64,000 nt of DNA from Campylobacter avium LMG 24591 (GTDB lineage: Bacteria > Campylobacterota > Campylobacteria > Campylobacterales > Campylobacteraceae). A program made the translations under genes and the position numbers. The notes under the pieces are model-generated. The model saw nothing but the letters and a program-made list of their open reading frames with translations. It was not told the DNA's origin and searched no databases. Below, piece after piece: positions 50,068 through 60,436 of the stretch (within the stretch, counting starts at the first letter, position 1; every line of letters begins with the position of its first letter). The stretch lies in NCBI RefSeq assembly GCF_002238335.1, contig NZ_CP022347.1, positions 558,001 to 622,000 on the forward strand, read 5' to 3'.

Positions 50068-51874
50068 CAAAAAAGACTTAGAGCTTTTAACAAGGCTGAA
50101 GCTTAAAAATATCATAGATTTGGCTCTTTTTTTGCCTAAAAAGATTGAAAATTACACTCTTAGCAGTAAGCCAAGTGAGAATTTTTGCACTCAAGAAGTG
50201 CTCATAAAATCCATACGAACAAACCAAAGTTCAAGAACGCTAAGCGGCGTAGGATACTGTGAGGCTTGGGGGATTGATGTTGCTTTTGTTTTTTTTAATC
50301 CTAGCAAATGGCACTACGCACTTTTAAAGCCAAATTCTAAGCATAATTTTTACGCTAAATTAAGCCTTTTTAATGGATTATACAGCTTTCAAAACCCAAA
50401 AATTCTTTCAAAGACAAACTACTTTTGCCCCAAATATCAAATTCAAGGCGTAAAAGATGAAAAAATAGCTTCTTTAATAAAAAGCTACATAAATGAAAAT
50501 AGCTTAAAAGCCTTTGATTTTTTAGAGCAAAAACATATAAATTTGATACTAAATTTGCATAAATACGACGAACACTCGGTTTTTATCTTAGAAAATTTAG
50601 AGCAGTTTAAAAATGAGCTTAAATTTATAGAAATAGCGAATTTTTTATCAAGATTAAGAAAGAAAAAACAAGTTTTTAAAAGCTATGAAATAGAGCTTTT
50701 TGACATAGCTAAGTGGCTTGAAAATTTGCCCTTTAAGCCAACTTTAGATCAGCAAAATGCCATAGCTGACATCAAAAAGGATTTAAGCTCTAATGAGGCT
50801 AAAAGACGCATTATAATGGGTGATGTTGGCTGTGGCAAGAGCTTAGTTATCTTAGCAGCAGCTTTAATGGTCTATCCAAAACAAGCTATTTTAATGTCTC
50901 CAACCACTATCTTAGCTAAGCAGTTGTATGAGCAAGCACAACAGCTTCTACCAAGCTTTATGGATATACTTTTCTTAAAGGGCGGAAAAAAGGAAAAAAA
51001 CCTTGATGAAAGACTTAAAAAGGCAAATTTAGTGATAGGCACTCAGGCACTCATTCATCTTGAAAAACATAATGCCGTGCTTGTGATGATAGATGAGCAA
51101 CACCGCTTTGGCTCAAAGCAAAGACAAAAGATAAATGACTTGGCCAAAGCTGAGGGACAAAGCCCGCATTTCTTGCAATTTTCAGCTACGCCTATACCAA
51201 GAACCCTATCTATGCTACAATCAGAGCTTATTTCATTTTCATTTATAAAGCAAATGCCTTTTAAAAAGGACATTCAAACCATATGCTTAAAAGAAGAGAA
51301 TTTCAAAGAGCTTGAATCTGCGATAAAAAAAGAGCTTAGCGAGGGCAAGCAAGTGGCTATAATTTATCCTTTGGTGGAAAAAAGTGAGGCTTTGAATTAT
51401 CTTTCCTTAAATGAGGCTAAAAATTATTGGCTTTCTAGATATGAGGATGTTTTTGTAGTGCATGGCAAAGATAAGGAAAAAGATGAAATTTTAGAAGAGT
51501 TCGCAAAAAATGGCAAAATTTTACTAGCTACAACGGTGATAGAGGTTGGAATTTCTTTGCCAAGGCTTAGTACTATAGTTATAGTTGGTGCTGAAAGATT
51601 AGGCCTTGCTACGCTTCATCAGCTAAGAGGTAGGGTCGGTAGAGTAGGGCTTAAGTCTTATTGTTATCTTTATACGAAATTAAAAGAACTTCCGCAAAGA
51701 TTGCTTGATTTTTCAAAAACTCTTGATGGCTTTAAGATAGCAGAGCTTGACCTTAAAAACCGCCTTAGCGGAGATTTGCTTGATGGATCTTTTCAACACG
51801 GAAATGAGTTTAAGTTTTTTGACTTTGCAAATGATGAGGAAATATTAAAACAAGCCAAGCAAAAATTAGGCTAG
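50057..51874 (+). CDS. recG: ATP-dependent DNA helicase RecG
   Basis: 605 residues, shorter than E. coli (693), mainly in the wedge domain. Regresses stalled forks. Walker A GDVGCGKSLV, DEQHRFG, SATPIPRTL and the C-terminal LRGRVGRVGLKSYCYL with the TRG-like GDLLDGSFQHG are present. Partner ssb is in this window. Confidence 0.93.
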   Translation: MQIDKKDLELLTRLKLKNIIDLALFLPKKIENYTLSSKPSENFCTQEVLIKSIRTNQSSRTLSGVGYCEAWGIDVAFVFFNPSKWHYALLKPNSKHNFYAKLSLFNGLYSFQNPKILSKTNYFCPKYQIQGVKDEKIASLIKSYINENSLKAFDFLEQKHINLILNLHKYDEHSVFILENLEQFKNELKFIEIANFLSRLRKKKQVFKSYEIELFDIAKWLENLPFKPTLDQQNAIADIKKDLSSNEAKRRIIMGDVGCGKSLVILAAALMVYPKQAILMSPTTILAKQLYEQAQQLLPSFMDILFLKGGKKEKNLDERLKKANLVIGTQALIHLEKHNAVLVMIDEQHRFGSKQRQKINDLAKAEGQSPHFLQFSATPIPRTLSMLQSELISFSFIKQMPFKKDIQTICLKEENFKELESAIKKELSEGKQVAIIYPLVEKSEALNYLSLNEAKNYWLSRYEDVFVVHGKDKEKDEILEEFAKNGKILLATTVIEVGISLPRLSTIVIVGAERLGLATLHQLRGRVGRVGLKSYCYLYTKLKELPQRLLDFSKTLDGFKIAELDLKNRLSGDLLDGSFQHGNEFKFFDFANDEEILKQAKQKLG

Positions 51875-51894
51875 GGTTTTAAACCCTAGCTTTT
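51870..51894 (+). terminator. Terminator of recG
   Basis: GCTAGGGTTT (51870-51879), one-base loop, AAACCCTAGC (51881-51890), TTTT. It overlaps the recG stop. Confidence 0.75.
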
Positions 51895-51918
51895 AAGGAG
51901 ATTGAGTTAGTTTTACTT

Positions 51919-54000
51919 TTAAAAATCAGCTCTTATCGTAAGCCAATAATTTCTGCTTGGTAAAATTCTTTGATAGACTTGATTAAGGCTGGTTCCTACT
52001 AAGTCATATCTTGTGAAATTTGTGTTGAAGAGATTGTTTATCATGGCACCTACTGTTATGCCGTTAGAAAAGGTATAATTAGCGCCCAAATCAACCACAT
52101 GAGTATCCTCAAAATATGCCTCATTTGCAGCAGAAGCCCTGTGAGTGTTTGCTGTTGTGGTTTTCATCTTGCCAACCCATCTTAGATAAGTATCAAAGTT
52201 TTGTCCCTTGTAAGAAATTTTACTTGAGGCATTGTGTCTTGGTATGTCGTTTAAAGGCTTGCCTTTGTTAGCACCTGAAAGCTGTTCTGTTTCTGTAAAG
52301 GCGTAATTTATGTCTAAAAATATGCCTCTTGGTATGAAGCTTGTGAATAAAGGCTTTGATTTTATGCCAAGTTCCACACCAGCAGACTTTGCAGAATCTA
52401 CATTTGAGTAGGTAACACAAGAGGCGTTGTTACATATTCCGTGTCCTGGCACATCCACACTATTGGTATAAGAAGTTGATTTTATAGCATCATTAAAAGA
52501 GGTGTAAAAGCCTGTTACGGAGATATTGGCCACTTGCGTGTCTATTATGGTGCTTACTTCATAGTTCCAAGTTGTCTCTGGTTTTAAATCAGGATTTCCA
52601 TAAGACATTTCATCTGTAGTTATGCTTTCATTATCAACCCTATATGTTAAATTTGGAGTTTGAAAGCCGTTTGCAACTCCTAGCTTAAAGGTTAGCCACT
52701 CGGTAGGATAGATGTTAAAATAAAGCCTTGGAGAAAAATTTGTGCCGTAAGTTTGAACCTGATTTACTCTAAGGCCTGCGGTTGTTGAAAAGTATTCATT
52801 TATAAAATACTCACCCTCACCAAAGATAGCTGCTTGATACATGCCTGTAGTTTGATGAGGTGCGTTTCTGTTCATCAGCTTTTCCCACTGAAAATAAGGC
52901 CCTAAATTTAAGATAAGCGATGAGGAATTACCAAAATCAAAATTTGTTTTAAAATTCGTGCCATAAGCAAAGAATTGATTTTCCACAAGCCCTTTTCTAC
53001 TAGGCTTACCGGCATTACCTCCAACCGGTACATCTACATGAGGCACACGGCTTGAGTTAAAATACTGAAAATAGTTATTAAAAATACCAAAATCATAATT
53101 TCCATCGTGATTTAAGACAAATTGCCATCTATGATGGTCTCTTATCGAGGTTACAGAATTTCTTGAGGTGTTTAAAGAACCAAATCTTTGAAAGGCATAA
53201 TCCACATCAAAATAAAAATTATTCGCATCATCTGCTTTGTAATTTAACCTATAACCAAATGATGAGTTTTTAAAGCCTGTTGGGCTGTGGCTTGTGTAAG
53301 GATTGCCATTAGCTGAGGGAGCTGCACCAAAATCAGAGCGTAAAAACTCATTTGCCTCGCCAAACATATACTTACCTCTAAAATTTATAGATAATTGTTC
53401 ATCAAGCGGGGCAAAGACATTGAAATTTAAACCATAGTGATTTCCCCAATTAGAGCTTTCTTGCAACCTTGTTTCTATGCCTATGCTGCCTGTGACTTTA
53501 TCTGCGTGTTTTTTGGTGATGATGTTTATAACCCCGCCCATAGCAGAGCTTCCATAAACCAAAGACGCAGGGCCTCTAATGACCTCTACTCTTTCTATCA
53601 TGCTAGCAGGAGGCAAAAAGCCAGATGTTGCGTCAAAACCGTTTCCATCAAAGCCTCTAGACATATTTACTCTTTTTCCATCCACAAGTATGAGAGTGTA
53701 TGCAGAGCTTAGACCACGCATTTGTATATCTTGTGAACCTGTTTTTGAAACGGAGGTGCTAACGCCCGGAACTTCCTGGACTATGTCTCCTAAATCTCTT
53801 ATAGGTCTATTCATAATTTCATCCGAAGTTATGATAGATATGCTAGCTGGAGCTTGTTTTATCTCTTGTTCATAACCTGAGGCAGAAATGACGGTTTCGC
53901 CTAAAACATGACTTTCTGTTAGCTCATCAGCCAAGGCATTGCTGCAAAAAAGCAAGCTTGTGGCACAAATGGATAATTTTAATCCTTTTAGTTTTTTCAT
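51919..54000 (-). CDS. TonB-dependent siderophore receptor
   Basis: 693 residues. Signal peptide (1-24, ending ALA), TonB box region about 33-40 (GETVISASG), plug domain with RPIRDLGDIVQEVPGVS and GSSAMGGVINIITKK, and a 22-strand barrel ending in Phe (NYWLTIRADF). Similar in layout to the ferric enterobactin receptor CfrA, but substrate cannot be assigned by eye. An AT-rich dyad near the promoter may be a Fur site, so iron limitation should induce it. Confidence 0.92.
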   Translation of the reverse strand: MKKLKGLKLSICATSLLFCSNALADELTESHVLGETVISASGYEQEIKQAPASISIITSDEIMNRPIRDLGDIVQEVPGVSTSVSKTGSQDIQMRGLSSAYTLILVDGKRVNMSRGFDGNGFDATSGFLPPASMIERVEVIRGPASLVYGSSAMGGVINIITKKHADKVTGSIGIETRLQESSNWGNHYGLNFNVFAPLDEQLSINFRGKYMFGEANEFLRSDFGAAPSANGNPYTSHSPTGFKNSSFGYRLNYKADDANNFYFDVDYAFQRFGSLNTSRNSVTSIRDHHRWQFVLNHDGNYDFGIFNNYFQYFNSSRVPHVDVPVGGNAGKPSRKGLVENQFFAYGTNFKTNFDFGNSSSLILNLGPYFQWEKLMNRNAPHQTTGMYQAAIFGEGEYFINEYFSTTAGLRVNQVQTYGTNFSPRLYFNIYPTEWLTFKLGVANGFQTPNLTYRVDNESITTDEMSYGNPDLKPETTWNYEVSTIIDTQVANISVTGFYTSFNDAIKSTSYTNSVDVPGHGICNNASCVTYSNVDSAKSAGVELGIKSKPLFTSFIPRGIFLDINYAFTETEQLSGANKGKPLNDIPRHNASSKISYKGQNFDTYLRWVGKMKTTTANTHRASAANEAYFEDTHVVDLGANYTFSNGITVGAMINNLFNTNFTRYDLVGTSLNQVYQRILPSRNYWLTIRADF

Positions 54001-54268
54001 TAAATTTACACTCCTTAATAATTAATATAATTGTTATCATAATTATTAAAAATCATGTTTTAAATTCAGCTTAAAAATGAGTAAAATTGTGTTTTTTTTT
54101 TTTTTTGATTTTTAGAAAATGACTATTTTATAGGCATTATATGAATGTGTGTATTATTGCTAGTGTTAAATTTGGTATAAAATATTTATAAATATTGATA
54201 AAGAATTTAAGAATTAAATTTTATTTATAAAGAACTGTTAAAATTTCTTAAAACAGGAAAGGCAAGCT
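54001..54268. other. 268-base divergent region between receptor and globin
   Basis: Very AT-rich with a T14 run at about 54094. It holds the Fur-like site and the promoters of both genes. No further gene seen. Confidence 0.5.
54022..54048 (-). promoter_or_regulatory. Fur-box-like sequence before the TonB receptor
   Basis: AATTATGATAACAATTATAT on the minus strand, partly palindromic and close to a weak -10. It agrees only moderately with the GATAATGATAATCATTATC consensus; the case rests on the type of gene. Confidence 0.35.
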
Positions 54269-54640
54269 ATGAAATACGACACTATAAACAAGGAAGCCAT
54301 AGATAAACTCATGGAAATTTTTTATGAGAAAATAAGAATTGATGAGAATTTAGGCAAGATTTTTAACGCTAAAATAGGCACAAGCAATGAGGCTTGGAAA
54401 GAACACAAGGAAAAAATTTCAAATTTTTGGCAAGGCATGCTTTTAGGGCAAGGTGATTATAACGGCCAACCTCTAAAAGCTCACATGGACTTAGAGCCTT
54501 TTCCTAAAGAATTTTTTGATATATGGTTAAAGCTTTTTGAGGATAGTTTAAATTCTATATTTAACGAGGAAATGAAGGCTGTTATACTTCAAAGGGCAAA
54601 TATGATAGCTACAAATTTCAAAAGAGTGCTTTATGCTTAG
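54269..54640 (+). CDS. ctb: Truncated hemoglobin, group III (Ctb)
   Basis: 123 residues. Heme pocket residues of this class are all in place: Tyr19 (B10), His46 (E7), His72 (F8, the iron ligand, in LKAHMDL) and Trp86 (G8, in DIWLKLF). In C. jejuni, Ctb modulates oxygen and nitric-oxide chemistry and is part of the NssR regulon. NssR itself is not in this window. AGGAAAGG ribosome site. Confidence 0.95.
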   Translation: MKYDTINKEAIDKLMEIFYEKIRIDENLGKIFNAKIGTSNEAWKEHKEKISNFWQGMLLGQGDYNGQPLKAHMDLEPFPKEFFDIWLKLFEDSLNSIFNEEMKAVILQRANMIATNFKRVLYA

Positions 54641-54686
54641 CAACTTGGCATAAAGCTAGATTTTAAACTTTTTCCAAATATAAAAA

Positions 54687-54703
54687 AAGCCCTACTAGGG
54701 CTT
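54687..54703. terminator. Two-way terminator between ctb and the chemoreceptor remnant
   Basis: AAGCCCT, three-base loop, AGGGCTT, with a T-rich side on the plus strand (AGTCTTTCTTTATT) and an A-run before it that is a T-run on the minus strand. Confidence 0.7.
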
Positions 54704-54715
54704 AGTCTTTCTTTA

Positions 54716-56697
54716 TTAAAATTTCTTCCTCTTAGCATCCTCTAGTATGTCATTAGCTATAGAGCTAACACTATCTGATATTGAGGCTGAGTTATTAGCT
54801 ATTCTTACATTATCTCTTGTAACACTTTCTATCTGTGCTACAGCATCATTGATTTGAGTTATGCCTGTTGTTTGTTCTTTAATGCTTTCAGCCATATCAT
54901 TTATACTTTGAACTAATAAATTTATATTAGCCTCTATCTCACTTAAAGATTTTTGAGTTTTTTCTAGCTAATTGTCTTACCTCATCAGCAACAACAGCAA
55001 AGCCTCGTCCATGTTCACCTGCACGAGCAGCTTCAATAGCAGCATTTAATGCTAGTAGATTTATTTGTTCTGCTATATCTCCTATGATATTTGTTATGCT
55101 TTTTATTTCCTCACTTTGTGCTATAACATCTGTTGTTTTGGATGAAACATTTTGCATACTTGAAGTGATTTCTTCTAATGCTGCTGCACTTTCTTCTAAA
55201 GATGAGGCTTGAGACTTTGATGAGTTTTGTAGTTCTTGCACTGCTTCTTGTAGTTTTGTGCTATCAGATACTAAGGAATTTGCAAAGTCATTTGATTGTT
55301 TTAGCATCTTAACTATTTCTTTACCTAAGGTATTTGCTGTTACTTCAACATTACCCTTAGCATTTGCTATTTCTGTTGTGAAATCAAGTGCTTTATAACT
55401 ATCAAATACTCTTCTAATCTCATTCATATTAGAACCAATCTTTTCTTGTAAGACATCAAGCATTTTATTTAAAACATTTTTTAGTTCTATTAATTGAGGA
55501 TTTTTAGGATTAGCACTAATTCTTGCTGTTAAATCACCATTTTCTACAAGATGAACTGTATTAACACTTTGAGATACTGCTTGTTTATCTTGTTCTAAAC
55601 CTAATCTAGTGTTTTCAATGTTTAAATTTATAGCCTTTGCTATTTGGCCAAATTCATCATTGCTTTTTATGTGTATAGGAGTTATTGTTTGTTTTTTGTG
55701 ATTTAAGAAATCAAAGAAGTTGTTTAGGCCTTGTTGGATAGCCTGCAAAGGTCTTATGCTTCTTGCGATGATAATTCTTACTATTAAAAGTGATATAAGC
55801 AAAGATACAATTCCAACTATAGCTGATGATACGAGTTGTTTTTTAACCTCATTTTCATACACTGAAGCTTGAGTTACCGAACAAGCTTTATATGAAGGAT
55901 TTATGGTATTGTGACACATTATGGCTTGTTCTATGCCATTATCATCTACTTCATAAAAGATATAATCTGTATGTTCTGGGTCTAAAATTCTAGGTTCTAC
56001 TTTTACGGCCTCAGCTATTGCTTGAGATAATTTATCTTTTTGAAGCATTTTTTTCTCATCCATATGAAACATTATGGAGCCGTCATTAACATTCACAACA
56101 AAAGAATCTGTCGAGGCTGATTTTCCAAAATTTAAAACCCCGTGAGAATATACAGTCAAATCAAAATCACCTGCCACAACGCCATAAAATTTGCCATCTT
56201 TTATCAAAGGGGCCGAGTAAGTCATTTCGAATTTACCTGATGTATTTGATAAATAAGGTTCAGAAACTACCAATTCCCCCTTTTCTTTAGCGGCTTTATA
56301 CCAAGGTCTATTTAATGTGTCATAACCGCCTTGCTTATTTCTTTATATTTCCATTTGAGTAGTAGTTATTGCCATTATGTTCAAGTGCTATGTAAGCTAT
56401 CGAGTAGCCAGCACTTTCTTTGAGCATTTTGGCTAGTTCGATTAAATCCTTTTCATTGTAGCTGTCTATATTTTGCGATAAAATCTCAGCAGCCTTTCTC
56501 ATAGCATTTCTTTTAACATCTGCATAAATATCATAAGCACGAGATACATCCTCAACTGTCTTATTTTGCACCGCTGATAGGTGTTGATAAACTGTGGCTT
56601 TTGCGTTTTGATACATAACTAAGGTTATTGCTGTTAAGATTATTAAAAATAATAAAGCAATAAATAGAGTAAGCTTTGAGCTGACTGAAGTTTTCAT
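54716..56697 (-). pseudogene. Methyl-accepting chemotaxis receptor broken by two frameshifts
   Basis: Three pieces in successive frames make one chemoreceptor of about 660 residues. Piece 1 (56697-56335): membrane anchor and first part of a periplasmic sensor domain. Piece 2 (to 54939): after a +1 shift near 56340 the sensor continues ([10 protein letters not shown]), then HAMP and the signalling hairpin ([20 protein letters not shown]). Piece 3: after an extra A near 54962, [20 protein letters not shown] and the tail, ending in a stop at 54716. The ligand domain is dCache-like (WYKAA). Neither shift is in a long homopolymer, so phase variation is unlikely. Sequencing error is the alternative. 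Confidence 0.85.
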
Positions 56698-56921
56698 AAT
56701 GTATTTCTCCTTAAATGTGGAAATTTCTTAAGTTTATTGTTATAAAATTTGAAGCATTATAACAATTTTTTTATTAATAAAATATTTTTTTAATAATTTA
56801 AGATAAGAACGGTTAAAATCCTAAAAATCACTAAAATTTTAGGATGTTAAATTTGCCTCTCTTTTATCAAGTCTAAGCCTTAGACATATCTAACATCTTC
56901 TTTTTTTCTTTAAAAGCTTTC
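56698..56921. other. 224 bases between chemoreceptor remnant and ddl
   Basis: AT-rich promoter region of the chemoreceptor (minus strand). A short leftover near 56890 after ddl may carry its terminator (AAAGCTTTCTTAAAGCTTTC). No gene seen. Confidence 0.4.
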
Positions 56922-57962
56922 TTAAAGCTTTCCCTTTTGTCCATTTATAGAGTGTAAAAAAGTATAATCTATCTCTATACTTTTTTCATTTTTTACGCAT
57001 TCTGCTAGTCTTTGTAAAATAACAGAAAAATCTTTAAATAAATAATTAGCCAAAGAGCCTGGATTTGGATTTATCTCATTTAAATACACCTCATTATCTA
57101 GCACGAAAAAATCACATCTTATTAAAGCACCCTTAAAGCAAGGATCATAAATTTTAACAAAGGCTTCTTTTAATTTTTCTTTAAGCTCATCTTTTAAATC
57201 AGCCTCCTTAGCCTCTGTGCTTGAGCTAAAAGAAAGATATTTTTGCTCAAAGTCTAAAAGCTCATTTTTCTTAGGCTCTTCTATGATAGAAAAAATCATC
57301 TCATCTTTAATCTTACAGCCTGCTAGGTTGTATTCTTTAACATTTTCTATAAAATCTTCTATTAAAATTTCATCATCAAATTCAAAGGCTAAATCCTTAG
57401 CATACTCAAATTCTTCTTTATTTTTAGCCACTGCTAAACCTATGCTACTTCCTAGCCTTAAAGCCTTTAAGATACAAGGATATTTTGGCTCTTTATACTG
57501 CTTATCACTTTTTTTTAAGATAGTATAAGGTAGGGTTTTAACTCCAACTTTTTTAGCATAAAGCTTTGTTAGCTCTTTATTATAAGAAAGCACAGAAGCT
57601 TCAAGTCTTGGACCTATGTATCTTATATTAAAAAACTCCATTAAGGCAGCTATTTTTCCATCTTCTCCGTCTTTGCCGTGTATTAAATTTATATACACAT
57701 CTGCATCTAGTAATTTTTCTTTTAATAAGCTTTTTTCATAGAAGCCGCCCTGTTTTAAAAAAACTTGTTTTTCATCCTTGTAAGCACCTGAAGAAAAGGT
57801 TTTTGCATTCATTTTGTTTGGATTTATTAGATAAAAATTTCGCTCTTTATCACAAAAAACAAAGCTTAATTTTCCTCTAAAAACCTTTTTTAAAACTATG
57901 GCAGAAACTATACTTATCTCGTGCTCGTAAGAATTTCCACCAAAAATAAGACCAAAGTTCAT
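56922..57962 (-). CDS. ddl: D-alanine--D-alanine ligase
   Basis: 346 residues, ATP-grasp enzyme making the D-Ala-D-Ala end of the murein precursor. [17 protein letters not shown] is the N-terminal signature, [14 protein letters not shown] the serine loop, and [15 protein letters not shown] the metal and substrate site (usual NEINTMPG). Followed in the same order by ruvA upstream, as in C. jejuni. Confidence 0.95.
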   Translation of the reverse strand: MNFGLIFGGNSYEHEISIVSAIVLKKVFRGKLSFVFCDKERNFYLINPNKMNAKTFSSGAYKDEKQVFLKQGGFYEKSLLKEKLLDADVYINLIHGKDGEDGKIAALMEFFNIRYIGPRLEASVLSYNKELTKLYAKKVGVKTLPYTILKKSDKQYKEPKYPCILKALRLGSSIGLAVAKNKEEFEYAKDLAFEFDDEILIEDFIENVKEYNLAGCKIKDEMIFSIIEEPKKNELLDFEQKYLSFSSSTEAKEADLKDELKEKLKEAFVKIYDPCFKGALIRCDFFVLDNEVYLNEINPNPGSLANYLFKDFSVILQRLAECVKNEKSIEIDYTFLHSINGQKGKL

Positions 57963-57972
57963 ATTTTTTCCT

Positions 57973-58524
57973 TTAAGATAGTTTTTTTAAAGCTTCTTTT
58001 ATAAGAGTGCTAAGCTCTTTTGACTCACAAGTAGCAAGTGTTTGCAAGATTTTATCTTGCTTAAAGCCCAAAGATAGCAGTGCGGCTAGGGCTTGAGAAT
58101 TTAGCTCATCACCCTGTGCTAAATTTAGCTTCTTATCGCCAAGCTCGATAATTATGCGTTTAGCACTTTTAGCGCCAATTCCAGGTACTTTTTTAAGGAC
58201 GCTTTCATCGTTTGAACCTAAAGCCTTGTAAAAATCATTTACAGTAAGTGTGGAGCAAACGGCCATAGCGGTGCTTGTGCCAACTCCATTTACTTTAAGC
58301 AAGGATTCAAACATTATTTGTTCGTTTTTATCCAAAAAGCCAAAAAATTTATTAGAATCCTCTTTTATGATTTGTGTGATTAAAAGCTCCGTTTTTGAGC
58401 CAAGATTTAGCGATGAGGAGCAAAATAAAGATACAAAAACCCCGTAAGATACGCCACTAGTACATTTTATAACAACAAAGGTTGGTTCTTTTTTGCTTAT
58501 CACACCTTCTATAGCAACTACCAC
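57973..58524 (-). CDS. ruvA: Holliday junction DNA helicase subunit RuvA
   Basis: 183 residues. OB domain, two helix-hairpin-helix motifs ([16 protein letters not shown] and [20 protein letters not shown]) and a small C-terminal domain that touches RuvB. GTG start at 58524, overlapping the upstream stop. RuvB is not in the window. Confidence 0.95.
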   Translation of the reverse strand: MVVAIEGVISKKEPTFVVIKCTSGVSYGVFVSLFCSSSLNLGSKTELLITQIIKEDSNKFFGFLDKNEQIMFESLLKVNGVGTSTAMAVCSTLTVNDFYKALGSNDESVLKKVPGIGAKSAKRIIIELGDKKLNLAQGDELNSQALAALLSLGFKQDKILQTLATCESKELSTLIKEALKKLS

Positions 58525-60362
58525 TTAGTATCCTTTTCATCAAATTCATTTTTATGCACGATTTTTGGCTTTGCATTATCATCTAAGTCTTTTTCAAGCA
58601 TTAATAATTTGATATTGTCATTAGCGCGCGTAGAATAAAGTATAGTTGAGTTTGGATAAATAAATTTAAATTTAATCTCATTCATGTCAGTCCATTTGCC
58701 ATCTTTGTTTATCAGCTTTGCTTCAAATAAACTTTCTTGCAACTTAGCAAGCTCCGCGATAATATCTTTTGCTTCTAGTTTTAAGTCAGCTTCTTCTTTT
58801 ACCAAGGCTTGAACTTCCTTGCTTGAGCTTTGATAATCCCTAACAATTTGCAAGAAATTCATAGGAATTTTTTGTCCCTGAGATTTTAAATAATCAATTT
58901 GTTTTATAATCTTTTCCACAGCTATCTTGCTAGAACTCATATCGCTTTGTAAAGAATGAATTATGTTTGGTATCTTTTCTATCCTTGTTTTGATTTCGAG
59001 CAATCTTTTTTCATAATCCTTATCTTTTTGCTGTATGCTTACTAAGAATTTGTTATTTGTTCCCTCGCAGCGCTCTATGACAACTGTTTGCGTAAAAATT
59101 ATGTTGTTATTGCTTGATATGGACATGATTAAGGCCTTGTTAGCTTCTACTGTTGAACCTAAGGTTTTTTTAATCTTTGCCGTGTCGGCCTTTACATAGG
59201 CATTTTCCAAAACATCTATATCTGCTATATTGCTTTGCAAGTGTCCTTTGTGCAGGGATATATAGGCATTTTCAGCCTCAATCGAACTTTTGCTGTGGGT
59301 TTGCCCATAGATTTTTAAATTCTTTGCTTTTATGTTTGTGTTGCCGGCTATATTGCCTGTTATATGGACATTTTCGCATTCTATATAAACGCCAGAACCA
59401 ACAGCTTCATCAATTTGCGAGGCGTTTTTTATGTTTAAACTCACTCCTGTATCAAGCCCGGCGTAAATTATGCCCGTGTCTTTAAAATTTACTGATGATA
59501 AATTAAGCTCGGTTTCTATATCAAATTTACCAGCTGTTTCGCTTATAAAACCGCTTTTTTTGGCTATATATTCATCGATTTGACTTTGTTCTAAAGGATT
59601 AGTTTTTTGTTTTAACTCGAAATTTTCGGAGCAAGAAAAGTCTATTTTATTTTCCTTTGGCTCTCTAGCTTCTATAAAAGAAAGCTTTAAATTTCGTCCC
59701 TTTCTTGACTTGCCCGGTTTTATGTGCTTAAAGGCCAATTCTCCTTCTTTTATGCCTATTATGCTTACTTTATTTACTCCGTGTGCCTTTCTTGCCTTAT
59801 CTTGATAGGCAAATATAAGCTTTTCTTGCTCAGCAGAAACTGTTTTCACGCCCTTTGCTATGAGAATTTTTACCTTTTTTTGTTTTAATTTATTATCTTT
59901 AAATTTGGACAAGATGTTTATTAGTTTGTTTTTAAAATCAAAAATTCTAATGCTTAAAAAAAAGCCCTCTTTAATCATCTTTTTATACACATCTTGCAAA
60001 ATTTCCACGGCTAAAGAAGTGTTAAAGTTTAGCTCGCTTAAGTCTAGGCAAAGAATTAAGCTGCTTATGTCTTTATTTGTTTGCAATGAAATGCTTGAGC
60101 TAAGTTTTGATGAGGCTTCGTTTAGCTCGGTGATTTTGATTTTATAGCTTTGATGAAGCTCTAACTTTTCGTTTAAAAATAGCTCATCATCATCAAAGAT
60201 ACTTAATTCCTTTTCGCTTATTTGCTTGCTTTCGCCTTCTAAAGTGTAAGTGGTTGAAAAACCAAGTATTGTAAAATCAAGCTTTGAAAGCTCTTTTCCT
60301 GTGTTAGCACTGAATTTTAAAAGCTCTTCATAAGGGTTTGTAGTAACAACGATGTCTTGCAT
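58518..60362 (-). CDS. Flagellar assembly protein A family (FapA, DUF342)
   Basis: 614 residues. The central part (about 300-430) is a right-handed beta-helix of short strands ([40 protein letters not shown]), the hallmark of DUF342; the C-terminal 150 residues are coiled coil. Family members localise or help assemble polar flagella. Upstream of ruvA and divergent from murJ, as in C. jejuni. Confidence 0.82.
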   Translation of the reverse strand: MQDIVVTTNPYEELLKFSANTGKELSKLDFTILGFSTTYTLEGESKQISEKELSIFDDDELFLNEKLELHQSYKIKITELNEASSKLSSSISLQTNKDISSLILCLDLSELNFNTSLAVEILQDVYKKMIKEGFFLSIRIFDFKNKLINILSKFKDNKLKQKKVKILIAKGVKTVSAEQEKLIFAYQDKARKAHGVNKVSIIGIKEGELAFKHIKPGKSRKGRNLKLSFIEAREPKENKIDFSCSENFELKQKTNPLEQSQIDEYIAKKSGFISETAGKFDIETELNLSSVNFKDTGIIYAGLDTGVSLNIKNASQIDEAVGSGVYIECENVHITGNIAGNTNIKAKNLKIYGQTHSKSSIEAENAYISLHKGHLQSNIADIDVLENAYVKADTAKIKKTLGSTVEANKALIMSISSNNNIIFTQTVVIERCEGTNNKFLVSIQQKDKDYEKRLLEIKTRIEKIPNIIHSLQSDMSSSKIAVEKIIKQIDYLKSQGQKIPMNFLQIVRDYQSSSKEVQALVKEEADLKLEAKDIIAELAKLQESLFEAKLINKDGKWTDMNEIKFKFIYPNSTILYSTRANDNIKLLMLEKDLDDNAKPKIVHKNEFDEKDTKW

Positions 60363-60436
60363 TTTTACCCCCTTACATAAAAGTTTGTCTATTTTAACAA
60401 ATTTTCGTTAGAATAAAAAGTTTTTTTGAGGAGATT

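Noticed and set aside
54238-54251. NssR-like site TTAAA-N4-CTTAA before ctb
   Set aside because: Only four of five match in each half, and it lies between the probable -10 and the ribosome site, an unlikely place for an activator.
54716-56697. Chemoreceptor as phase-variable gene
   Set aside because: The two shift sites are not in homopolymers long enough for slippage, and both would have to change together.
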